From NCBI GenBank assembly GCA_002840535.1, contig PHBH01000048.1:2148-66147 (forward strand): a stretch of 64,000 nt of DNA, given 5' to 3'. The translations under genes were made by a program, and so were the position numbers. The number at the start of each line of letters is the position of its first letter. Within the stretch, counting starts at the first letter, position 1. A model generated the notes under the pieces. It was not told the origin of the DNA. It saw nothing but the letters and a program-made list of their open reading frames with translations, and did not search any database. Source of the stretch: Deltaproteobacteria bacterium HGW-Deltaproteobacteria-15 (GTDB taxonomy: Bacteria; Desulfobacterota; DSM-4660; Desulfatiglandales; HGW-15). Shown here in pieces: positions 9,101-17,189 of the stretch.

Positions 9101-9197
9101 AGGCCGGCATGACAGGACAATAAGTACCCGTCATTTTCAAGCGAGAGACGACTTACTGCGAAATTGTCAAAGATAATTGCATGGAAGGAGATTACAC

Positions 9198-10628
9198 ATG
9201 AAAGAAGTCCTTTTGGATTATGGCGACACCCGGATGCGGGTGGAGTTGCCCGATAGCGCGGTGGTGGTGCGCTACGGCGAGACATATACGGATCCCCCGG
9301 AGGTAAATCCAATCGAGGCCACGCGCAAGGCTCTCGACAACCCTCTGGGTTTTCCGCCGCTCAAGGAACTGAGCGGTCCAGACAAGAAGATCGTCATCGG
9401 GTTCCCCGATAGAGTCAAAGGCGGGGCCCAAAAGAACAGCCATCGACGGGTTGCGATCCCCATGATCCTTGAGGACCTGCTCAAGGGAGGAGCGAAACTC
9501 GAGAATATCACGCTTCTTTGTGCCGCGGGGCTCCACCGTAAAAACACGCTGGAGGAGTGGTACTGGTATCTGGGAAAAGAGATTGTGGACCGCTTCTATC
9601 CGGACCGTATCGTGAACCACGATGCCGAGACGGACCTCTGTAATTATGGGAAAGACTCCATGGGCAATGTGGTGCAGTGCAACCGTCTCATGGCTGAGGC
9701 GGATCTCTGCATCGTGGTCGGGCACTGCTCGGGGAATCCCTATGGGGGATACAGCGGCGGGTACAAGATGATCGTCACCGGACTTTCCGGATGGCGCTCC
9801 ATTGCATCGCACCACGTTCCGGCCACCATGCACCGACGGGACTGGATGGGATCCTCCGCTCACTCCCACATGAGACACCAGTTCAAATCCATCGGACAGG
9901 CCATGGAGAAGGGGATCGGGAAGAAGTTCTTTGGCGTAGACGCGGTGCTGGGGCAGAAGTCCCAGATCCTGGATGTGAAGGCCGGGGAGCTGGAAGCGGT
10001 GGAGAAGGCGACCTGGCCGCTTGCCGACAGAAGGACCAACATACAACTCGAAATGGAGGAGCCGGCCGACATCCTCGTGATCGGGCTGCCCCGGAATTTT
10101 CATTACGGGCCAGGCATGGGGACCAACCCCATCCTGATGAGCCTGGCGATCGGAGGACAGCTCTCCCGCTGCTGGAACGCCTTCAGGGAGGGCGGGGTGG
10201 TCATCGCCGCCTCGGTCTGCGACGGCTGGTTCAACGACCACTGGTTCCCTTCCTATGCTGAGACCTACGACGCTTTGCAGCGATACTGCACGGCGGCCGA
10301 ATTCATCGAGTCCGACGAAGCGACACGAATCGTGGAGAAGTATGAATACCTCTTCCAGTACTCCAATTTCTACAAGTACCATCCGTTCCATGCCATGTCC
10401 ATGATCAGCGGCGGGAGCGCGGCCCTGCTCTGGACTTCGGCGATTTTTATGGTAGGGCCCAAGGCCCCGGGCTACGCGCGCGGTATGGGTTATATTCCCA
10501 CCCGCACCTTTGAGGAGGCGATGGAAAGGGCGAAGGGAATCGTCGGAAAAAATCCACGAATCCTGTGCACACCGGAATGCTTTACCGGCGGAGTGGCCGT
10601 TCATCTCTATCGCAAGAATGGGAAATGA
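9198..10628 (+). CDS. LarA-like (DUF2088, lactate-racemase-domain) protein
   Basis: A 476-residue protein resembling the nickel-pincer lactate racemase family. A GGAAGGAG site precedes the chosen ATG by 7 bp; an upstream TTG is possible but unlikely. The N-terminal half has the family region with GLHRKNT, and the middle has conserved His residues in HMRHQFKSIGQAMEK. Members racemise or epimerise 2-hydroxy acids. No larB, larC or larE pincer-cofactor genes lie nearby, so the cofactor would have to be made by genes elsewhere. Its neighbours (epimerase, beta-hydroxyacid dehydrogenase) support a hydroxyacid pathway. Confidence 0.75.
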   Translation: MKEVLLDYGDTRMRVELPDSAVVVRYGETYTDPPEVNPIEATRKALDNPLGFPPLKELSGPDKKIVIGFPDRVKGGAQKNSHRRVAIPMILEDLLKGGAKLENITLLCAAGLHRKNTLEEWYWYLGKEIVDRFYPDRIVNHDAETDLCNYGKDSMGNVVQCNRLMAEADLCIVVGHCSGNPYGGYSGGYKMIVTGLSGWRSIASHHVPATMHRRDWMGSSAHSHMRHQFKSIGQAMEKGIGKKFFGVDAVLGQKSQILDVKAGELEAVEKATWPLADRRTNIQLEMEEPADILVIGLPRNFHYGPGMGTNPILMSLAIGGQLSRCWNAFREGGVVIAASVCDGWFNDHWFPSYAETYDALQRYCTAAEFIESDEATRIVEKYEYLFQYSNFYKYHPFHAMSMISGGSAALLWTSAIFMVGPKAPGYARGMGYIPTRTFEEAMERAKGIVGKNPRILCTPECFTGGVAVHLYRKNGK

Positions 10629-10643
10629 CAGGAGCTGAATACG

Positions 10644-11537
10644 ATGAGCACCATAGGATTGATGGGATTTGGGACCATGGGGAGCGTCGCTGCCGAAAAG
10701 ATCGTAAAAGCAGGGCATACGCTCCTGGTGTTTGAACCGGACGCGGTTGCCCGGAAAAGGGCGGAATCTCTGGGGGCAGGGCTGGCGGATGCCCCTTCGG
10801 AGGCGGCAGGTGGGGCCGATCTCGTTTTGATGTTCCTGCCGGGCCCCAAACAGGTGGAGTCGTGTGTGACAGGTCCTGGAGGGATTCTCGAAGGCGCGCG
10901 TCCCGGTTTGGCTATCGTTGATATGAGCACGGTGGACCCCGGAACGACCATGCGCATGTCCGAGGCAGCCCGCGCAAGGAATGTGGGGTATCTGGATGCG
11001 CCGGTGCTCGGCCGCCCGTCCTCTGTCGGAAACTGGGCTTTGCCCGTAGGTGGAGAGCCGGAGATTCTTGAAATGTGCCGTCCGGTTCTCGGACTTCTGG
11101 CTGCGAAGATCTTTCACATCGGACCGACCGGTTCGGGCAACCGGGTAAAGCTTCTCAACCAGCTCATGTTCGGGGCAATCAATGCCATGACCGCCGAGAT
11201 GATGGCCGTTGCCTCAAAGATGGGTATTTCCCCCGGAGTTCTCTACGACACCATTTCAGCAAGCCAGGCCGCCACGGTGAGCGGTCTTTTCAAGGAATTG
11301 GGAAGAAGGGTGTCGGCTGAGGATTACGCCGATCCCACTTTCACGGTGGATCTGCTGGTGAAGGATGTCCGGCTCGCTGTCCAGATGGCCAGGGAGAGCG
11401 GCGCTCCCCCGATCCTCGGCCGGAGCGTGGAACTGATCAACGAAATGGCGCAGGCCCAGGGATTGGGAGGGCAAGATACCTCCATGATGTGGAAGAGTTT
11501 CAGCGGAGTCTGGGGGGAGAGAAAAGGAAAACCATGA
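10644..11537 (+). CDS. NAD(P)-dependent beta-hydroxyacid dehydrogenase (3-hydroxyisobutyrate dehydrogenase family)
   Basis: A 297-residue oxidoreductase with an N-terminal Rossmann motif (GFGTMGS), the substrate-site segment LDAPVLG in place of the usual DAPVSGG, and the catalytic-lysine region GSGNRVKLLNQ. This is the 3-hydroxyisobutyrate/tartronate-semialdehyde/glyoxylate reductase family. It starts 15 bp after the LarA-like stop, so they are probably one operon. The Val in place of Ser in the substrate loop may shift specificity. Confidence 0.87.
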   Translation: MSTIGLMGFGTMGSVAAEKIVKAGHTLLVFEPDAVARKRAESLGAGLADAPSEAAGGADLVLMFLPGPKQVESCVTGPGGILEGARPGLAIVDMSTVDPGTTMRMSEAARARNVGYLDAPVLGRPSSVGNWALPVGGEPEILEMCRPVLGLLAAKIFHIGPTGSGNRVKLLNQLMFGAINAMTAEMMAVASKMGISPGVLYDTISASQAATVSGLFKELGRRVSAEDYADPTFTVDLLVKDVRLAVQMARESGAPPILGRSVELINEMAQAQGLGGQDTSMMWKSFSGVWGERKGKP

Positions 11538-11541
11538 CAAA

Positions 11542-11583
11542 CTAGAAGACAGAAGTCAGAAGACAGAAGACAGAAGACGGGAG
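11542..11583. repeat. 7-bp-period repeat (ACAGAAG type)
   Basis: Six consecutive 7-nt units: CTAGAAG, ACAGAAG, TCAGAAG, ACAGAAG, ACAGAAG, ACGGGAG. It starts just after the dehydrogenase stop codon. Non-coding. Confidence 0.85.
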
Positions 11584-11588
11584 TTAAG

Positions 11589-11622
11589 AAGGGATGGGGC
11601 GAGAGGCCGTATCCCTTTTTTG
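11589..11622 (+). terminator. Intrinsic terminator after the hydroxyacid dehydrogenase
   Basis: A 7-bp stem AAGGGAT/ATCCCTT with a run of T residues on the 3' side. It fits the end of the epimerase-LarA-dehydrogenase operon. Confidence 0.75.
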
Positions 11623-11756
11623 TGTCATGAAGATCTGACATAAATGCTGCCAAAGCGCAGGGCGATTTCACCGCAAGCAGAAAGTAGAGTTCCCCTCTGA
11701 CATCTTCTGACAGAAGGATTACCTTGTGTATGAAGAATCGATGAAAGGAGGAGCAT

Positions 11757-12119
11757 ATGCGCGTCTTGAAAAGAAATGCTCTTCTTGCCTTTTTGGCTTT
11801 GCTTTGCACATCGTGCTACGCCGCGGTCCGATCGGAGTACCCTGTAAACGGATACTCTTCGCCTTACTATTATGACCCTTACCCAAGGTCGTATTATTAT
11901 TATGACCCCTATCCAAGGTCATACTACAGAAGTCCGGGGTTCAGCTTTTTCTACTATGGCGGGCACAAAGGGCCAAGGGACTTCGGGCATTATGATCGAA
12001 AACGGTTTGGGTACTCCGGGGGAAAACGGTTTGGGCACTACGGGAAAAAAGGATCTGACCATTTTCGAGGATACCGCGGATCTCAAGGCCGAGGATATGG
12101 CAGGGGTTTCCACCGCTGA
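11757..12119 (+). CDS. Small Tyr/Gly-rich probable lipoprotein
   Basis: A 120-residue protein with no family that I recognise. The N-terminus is a signal peptide ending in a lipobox-like LCTSC, so it is probably an exported lipoprotein. The mature part has two tandem units of YYYDPYPRSYY, followed by Gly-, Lys-, Arg- and Phe-rich repeats (KRFGYSGG, KRFGHYGK). It is strongly basic toward the C-terminus and low in complexity. A GGAGGAG site precedes the ATG. Such proteins are often envelope or stress components, but no function can be assigned. Confidence 0.7.
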   Translation: MRVLKRNALLAFLALLCTSCYAAVRSEYPVNGYSSPYYYDPYPRSYYYYDPYPRSYYRSPGFSFFYYGGHKGPRDFGHYDRKRFGYSGGKRFGHYGKKGSDHFRGYRGSQGRGYGRGFHR

Positions 12120-12170
12120 TCTGCGGTGGAAGCAATCCAACGGGCTCTTTGGGGAAGCTTCACCAAGCGG

Positions 12171-13649
12171 TCATGCTTTCCGGTTCACAGGCAAAGTCAC
12201 GATGAAAGTGGAGCCTTTTCCGGGGGTGCTTCTGGCAGTGATCGTTCCTCCATGGCGTTCTGCAATCTTTTTGCAGATGGCCAGCCCGATGCCCAGCCCC
12301 AGGTACTCATCCTTCCCATGGAGACGCTGGAAAGGCTGAAAGATCTTGTCCAGGTACTTCTCATCGAAGCCGATCCCGTTATCCTCCACAGAGATGCGGC
12401 ACATGCCTCCGTTTTCCTCTCCTTGTATACTGATGATGCCTTTTACGTCCGGGCGGCGGTATTTGACTGCATTCGCAATGAGATTCTGAAAACATTGTCT
12501 CAACTGACTGGGATCCCCCAGGGCAGTCGGCAGCGGACCGGTATCCACTTGAGCCCCGACCTTCCGGATTTCCACTTCCAAATCGCTGATCACATCCTGA
12601 ATAACATCATTGAGCCGCGTTGGTTTGAGCTCCTCACCCATCGTTTCTATGCGTGAATACCGGAGAAGGGCCTCGAGAAGTTCCTGCATGCGGTTGGCCG
12701 CCCCGACCATGCGGGAGATATAATCCTTTTCCTGGTCAGATATGCGATCACCGGCCCTTGACGCCAACAAAGACCCGAAAGTCTGGATCTTCCGGAGCGG
12801 CTCATTCAGATCGTGGGAAGCGACAAAGGCAAACTCCTGAAGCTCCTGATTCTTGCGCTCCAGTTCGGCGGTGCGCTCCCGAATCCGATACTCCAGGTTC
12901 TCGTTCAATTCCAGGAGTGCCTTCTCGGCTTCTTTTCGCCTCTCTATCCCCACTTTGAGTTTCTCATTCGCTTTTTCCAGATCAGCGGTGCGCTCCCTTA
13001 CCCGGCGTTCAAGTTGGCGGACAAGATCCCTGTTTTCAAACTGCAACTGTAACGAAGATCGGATGGCGGTGTTTATACGTTTCGCGGTCGAGAACATCAG
13101 GAGTCCGAAAAGCAGTGTCATCACCCCCATGGCTAAATGGATGTGATTGCCAGCAGCGAAAAATCTTATACTGAGAGGAATTAAAACGGGCAAACTGTAA
13201 GCCATAAAAGTTCTGAGAATTACTGAGAAGGTCCCTGCTGCGCCGGCTACCATTCCTCCCAGTACAAGAGCAATGAAACTCTGGTGGGCTATGGAGTCGG
13301 AGGGAAAAAGGAAGACACCTGCAGAGCCCCAGATGACCCCGGATACAGCCATCCCGAGGTTGAACCACATTTCCTGCCTGCCGGGTTCCGCCGGTTCTTG
13401 GGAGGAGCGCCGATATGCCAAATACAGCAGGCATCTGAAAATGGAAACCAGTACACATGCGGTGAGCCATATGGTTAAATTCACATGTGGGGTCACTTTC
13501 CACAGAACGAAGGTAACAATGAGGGAATTAACCAACGTGGCGGCCACACCGATAGGCATGTGTTTATAAAGCTGCCTGACCTGTTCCCCATATATGAGCC
13601 GGCCATCAAAATGTTGTGATTTATTCATCGAGTTATTTATTTGCTCCAT
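12171..13649 (-). CDS. Membrane-bound sensor histidine kinase (orphan)
   Basis: A 492-residue kinase. About six predicted membrane segments lie in residues 30-195, followed by a coiled coil (about 200-265), a HisKA domain with the phospho-acceptor His279 in ASHDLNEP, and a HATPase domain with NLIANAVKY, EDNGIGFD and a GLGIGLAICKK box. The ATG at 13649 was preferred to the open frame's upstream end because the membrane region begins soon after it; ATG 13628 is an alternative. No response regulator is adjacent, so its partner is elsewhere. It is convergent with the Tyr/Gly-rich gene and divergent from glpA. Confidence 0.88.
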   Translation of the reverse strand: MEQINNSMNKSQHFDGRLIYGEQVRQLYKHMPIGVAATLVNSLIVTFVLWKVTPHVNLTIWLTACVLVSIFRCLLYLAYRRSSQEPAEPGRQEMWFNLGMAVSGVIWGSAGVFLFPSDSIAHQSFIALVLGGMVAGAAGTFSVILRTFMAYSLPVLIPLSIRFFAAGNHIHLAMGVMTLLFGLLMFSTAKRINTAIRSSLQLQFENRDLVRQLERRVRERTADLEKANEKLKVGIERRKEAEKALLELNENLEYRIRERTAELERKNQELQEFAFVASHDLNEPLRKIQTFGSLLASRAGDRISDQEKDYISRMVGAANRMQELLEALLRYSRIETMGEELKPTRLNDVIQDVISDLEVEIRKVGAQVDTGPLPTALGDPSQLRQCFQNLIANAVKYRRPDVKGIISIQGEENGGMCRISVEDNGIGFDEKYLDKIFQPFQRLHGKDEYLGLGIGLAICKKIAERHGGTITARSTPGKGSTFIVTLPVNRKA

Positions 13650-14136
13650 TGTCAGCCTTCGCGATCGAGCAGGCAGAAGAGGGCAAGGGGTACGTCTAAA
13701 GGATTCTTCAGAAGGGAAGCAAGGGCTATTGTGCCGAGGCCCCCTCCCAATGCAGCAGTGGGTCAACCGTGGGATTGGGAAACAGCGCTGTAGAAAACCC
13801 TAAAAACATGCTCCTTGTTCATCACGAAAGAATGTGTGATTAACATAATGACTTGCCCATTCAGGTCAATGCCGGGATTTCATCCACGATGAAGGTGTAA
13901 GAAGAAGAATGACTTCAAAGTTGTCATTTTCACTGAGAATGACCGCAACATTCAAGTTATTGCCCCTTCCTCCCTCTTGCGAACTTCGATCCGCCCTGGT
14001 CTCGGAAAATTGCCTGATTCCCTTTCCCTCGCCATCACGAAATACCCGATCTTGACATGTCAGGCAATGATCAAGACAATGATGAGCGAGAGCAGCGGTC
14101 CCAAATTTGGGTCGGAAATTCGGTGTCCGAGGGGCT
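13650..14136. other. Intergenic region between the divergent kinase and glpA genes
   Basis: A 487-bp gap with no convincing gene. It should contain promoters for both flanking genes. One inverted repeat stands out, AATGAC/GTCATT spaced by 9 nt at 13908-13928, a possible operator. No tRNA, riboswitch or terminator was recognised. Confidence 0.4.
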
Positions 14137-15726
14137 ATGCGTCATCCCTTAAAAACAGAGGTCCTCATCATCGGAGGCGGCGTCACAGGCACCGCCCTTG
14201 CGAGGGATTTGGCTCTGCGCGGGGTCCAGTGCACCGTGGTAGAGAAGGGCGACATCAATTCCGGAGCATCCGGAAGCAACCACGGTCTCCTTCACAGCGG
14301 CTGCCGCTATGTACTCTCGGATGCTGCTACAGCACGGGAATGCTGGAAAGAGAATGGTATCCTCAAGAAAACGGCGGCCCACTGCATCGATGATACCGGC
14401 GGTCTTTTTGTGGCCGTGGAGGGGGATGACGAGCAGTATGCGGCCGATTTCCCCACCCTGTGCGCCCGGTGCGGAATCCCTGTCAATTGCTTGGATATCC
14501 ATGAGGCGCGTGAGTTGGAGCCCAGCCTGTCTGAGCGGATCTTTGCCGTTTATGAGGTGAAGGATGCCGCAATCGACCCTTTCAGGATCTCACTCGAAAA
14601 CATTGCCCACGCCACGGAAATGGGAGCTGCAAGTCTCCAGCACACCCAAGTGACAGGATTCAGAACCGGGAGACGACGGATAGAGGCGGCTTTTCTGAGG
14701 AACCTCAAGACCTCCGAGGAGTTCATGATCGAGCCGAATCAGGTAGTGGTCGCCTCAGGGGCCTGGAGCGGCGAAGTTGCGTCCATGGCCGGCGTCACCA
14801 TCCCCATCATTTACTCCAAAGGAACCCTCCTGGTTGCAGAGAGAAGGATCGCACGGCGCGTGATAAACCGGTTGCGCCCCCCTGCAGACGGGGACATCCT
14901 GGTCCCCGGGGGAGCGGTTTCCATACTGGGCACCACCTCTGTGCGCATTGACTCTCTCAAAGGGACCAGGCCCACCATTCCCGAAACCGACCTCATTGTG
15001 CAAGAGGGTGCGGCCATGCTGCCGGTCCTTGAATCTGTCCGGTTTATACGGGCGTATTCCGGGGTGCGACCTCTCTTGAGCACTGCTCAGCTTGACAACG
15101 ATCGTTTAGAAACACGGGGGTTCGCTCTCCTGGGCCATACTGCGGAAGGGTTGGAGAATTTTCTGACCATTGTCGGAGGCAAACTCACTACCCACCGGCT
15201 GATGGCAGAGAAGGCGGCTGACCTGGTCTGCCAACGGATCGGCGTTCTAAAACCAGGTTCGACTGGATTCCAGCCCCTGCCTGATAACATGGCAGGCATG
15301 TGGACGGACCCGGGGTTGGGACCCAGAACCTGGCTGAAGGAGAGGCGTCATGACAATCAGGTGCTTTGCGAATGCGAGATTTTGCCGCAGAGCATCATAG
15401 AGGGCGTAACCCGGTCTATGGAGGATCAGCATGAGGCCGTGAGCCTCACGGGTATAAGCCTCCGCAGCCGGATGGGCAAAGGCCCATGCCAGGGGACCTT
15501 CTGCGGCTTACGGGTGACGGCCCATCTCTATGAAGAAGAAAAATTCGTGCAACACGAGGGAGTGACTCTCTTAAAAGAATTCCTCCAGGAGAGGTGGAAA
15601 GGGGAGCGGTCAGTTCTCTGGGATGGTCAGATCATGCAGGCGGAGTTCAAAGAGGCCATCTATTGCGCTACCGGATGTCTGGATCGTTTGGCCGCGGACG
15701 CGCGGCCCGGAAGTAAGGACCGATGA
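14137..15726 (+). CDS. glpA: Anaerobic glycerol-3-phosphate dehydrogenase subunit A
   Basis: A 529-residue FAD enzyme that oxidises sn-glycerol-3-phosphate to dihydroxyacetone phosphate. An N-terminal dinucleotide fold (IIGGGVTGTALARD), a DAO-type oxidoreductase core with ASGAWSGE, and a C-terminal BFD-like cysteine region (CECEILP, then GKGPCQGTFC) match GlpA of Escherichia coli (542 residues). ATG 14137 was chosen over an upstream TTG because the N-terminus then matches the family. It overlaps glpB by 4 bp (ATGA), showing translational coupling. Confidence 0.92.
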   Translation: MRHPLKTEVLIIGGGVTGTALARDLALRGVQCTVVEKGDINSGASGSNHGLLHSGCRYVLSDAATARECWKENGILKKTAAHCIDDTGGLFVAVEGDDEQYAADFPTLCARCGIPVNCLDIHEARELEPSLSERIFAVYEVKDAAIDPFRISLENIAHATEMGAASLQHTQVTGFRTGRRRIEAAFLRNLKTSEEFMIEPNQVVVASGAWSGEVASMAGVTIPIIYSKGTLLVAERRIARRVINRLRPPADGDILVPGGAVSILGTTSVRIDSLKGTRPTIPETDLIVQEGAAMLPVLESVRFIRAYSGVRPLLSTAQLDNDRLETRGFALLGHTAEGLENFLTIVGGKLTTHRLMAEKAADLVCQRIGVLKPGSTGFQPLPDNMAGMWTDPGLGPRTWLKERRHDNQVLCECEILPQSIIEGVTRSMEDQHEAVSLTGISLRSRMGKGPCQGTFCGLRVTAHLYEEEKFVQHEGVTLLKEFLQERWKGERSVLWDGQIMQAEFKEAIYCATGCLDRLAADARPGSKDR

Positions 15727-17012
15727 GACGTTCTGAAACCGGCTACTGTGATGTGCTGGTGATCGGAATGGGGATGGCAGGCATGGCCTCGGCCCTGTTT
15801 GCCGCGAATCGCGGCCTCAAGGTGGTCCAGGCAGGACTCGCAGGAGAGATCCCTTTTTCGAGCGGTCTCATGGATCTCCTGGGCGTGCATCCGGTTGAGA
15901 ATAGCCGGACATGGGAAGATCCCTGGGCTGGCATGGAGAGTCTGAGGAAGGACATTCCCAACCATCCATATGGACTGCTGAGCAGGACGGAGATCGAGTC
16001 CGCCCTGGCCGACGTATTCTCCTTCCTCGATGAGCAGGGTTTGCTCTATATAAAAGAACATGAGCAAAACGTGGAGATGATCATGCCCACAGGGATGATC
16101 AAGCAGACCTATGCTGTTCCCTCCTCCATGTGGAACGGCGTAAGGGCTCTGAAAGCAAAGACCCCTTGTCTGCTCGTTGATTTTCATGGAATCACTGAAT
16201 TCAGCGCCAGGCAAATGGCGGAGGTGATGCAGGAAACCTGGCCCGGTTTGCGCTCTGCGAGGATTCCTTTTCCAGGAAAGAACAATCAGGGTGTCCTTGT
16301 TACCGGCGAGATACTGGCCGCGGACATGGAATCTCGCAGAAACAGGAAAGAGCTTTTGAACGCTGTTCGACCCTTGATTCAAGATGCCCGGTTTTTGGGA
16401 TTTCCGGCCGTTTTTGGGATGAGACGGACCGCAGAAATACTGGCTGAGCTCGAACAAGAGATCGGGATCCCGATTTTTGAAATCCCCACCTTTCCCGTCT
16501 CTATTCCGGGGCTCAGGTTAAACGATGCCTTTGCCAGAGGTCTTTCCAGAAAAGGGGTCCGACGTTTGACGCAAAGCAGGGTGCTGTGCCTGCAACAGGA
16601 AGAGGAAAGGGGCTTTCTCCTCAGAATCGGACGGGACGGCCGGGAGTGTGTGGCTCGTGCTGAGGGGGTCATTCTGGCGACCGGCCGTTTCTGGGGGCGA
16701 GGGCTGGTGGCCGACAGGGATCGGATCAGGGAACCCCTCCTGGACCTGCCCGTGCACCAGCCGGATGGCAGGGAGCACTGGCACCGGAACGACTTCCTGG
16801 ATCTGCGGGGACACCCGGTCAATCGCGCCGGCCTCGAGATCGACGGCCTGTTTCGGCCGCTGGACCGCACGGGCGGACCGGCTTTTGACCGGCTCTTCGC
16901 GGCCGGTTCCATCCTGGCCCACCAGGACTGGATGCGCATGAAGTGCGGTTCAGGCCTTGCGATCGGCAGCGCCTATGGCGCCGTGAAGGGTTTTCTGAGG
17001 ACAGCGAAATGA
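15723..17012 (+). CDS. glpB: Anaerobic glycerol-3-phosphate dehydrogenase subunit B
   Basis: A 429-residue flavoprotein close in length to E. coli GlpB (419). The N-terminal dinucleotide motif VIGMGMAGMASA and the late segment FAAGSILAHQDWMRMKCGSG match the family. GlpAB normally pass electrons to the Fe-S membrane anchor GlpC; no glpC follows here, because glpK is the next gene. Electrons may go through a GlpC encoded elsewhere or to a different acceptor such as an Hdr-like protein. Confidence 0.9.
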   Translation: MRRSETGYCDVLVIGMGMAGMASALFAANRGLKVVQAGLAGEIPFSSGLMDLLGVHPVENSRTWEDPWAGMESLRKDIPNHPYGLLSRTEIESALADVFSFLDEQGLLYIKEHEQNVEMIMPTGMIKQTYAVPSSMWNGVRALKAKTPCLLVDFHGITEFSARQMAEVMQETWPGLRSARIPFPGKNNQGVLVTGEILAADMESRRNRKELLNAVRPLIQDARFLGFPAVFGMRRTAEILAELEQEIGIPIFEIPTFPVSIPGLRLNDAFARGLSRKGVRRLTQSRVLCLQQEEERGFLLRIGRDGRECVARAEGVILATGRFWGRGLVADRDRIREPLLDLPVHQPDGREHWHRNDFLDLRGHPVNRAGLEIDGLFRPLDRTGGPAFDRLFAAGSILAHQDWMRMKCGSGLAIGSAYGAVKGFLRTAK

Positions 17013-17063
17013 AAAGACTCCATTACTCCAATACTCCCCATTCCGGGCCGGATCTTATTGCGT

Positions 17064-17138
17064 GGAGCACAAAATAGTCTGCATTTTGTCATGCATGGCA
17101 TGGCCAGCCTCGTCCGAGTGCAAATTATTTTGTGCTCC
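17064..17138. promoter_or_regulatory. Inverted repeat upstream of glpK
   Basis: A perfect 13-bp inverted repeat: GGAGCACAAAATA (17064-17076) and TATTTTGTGCTCC (17126-17138). Each arm lies in an imperfect copy of the TGCACA-N6-TGTGCA palindrome found in the two-component region: 17066-17083 and 17119-17136 each match 10 of 12 defined positions. The two centres are 53 bp apart, about five helical turns. The right copy lies 54 bp before the glpK start. It is probably a regulator-binding region; the protein is unknown. Confidence 0.55.
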
Positions 17139-17189
17139 TGTCAGTAACTTGTACAAAGCTGTCTCCATGTCAACTACCGAGAGGAACCC

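Noticed and set aside
9192..11117. 641-codon open frame on the minus strand
   Set aside because: It lies opposite the LarA-like and dehydrogenase genes, which have clear family motifs and ribosome-binding sites. Its own translation shows no domain and is rich in His, Arg and Pro, as expected for an antisense shadow.
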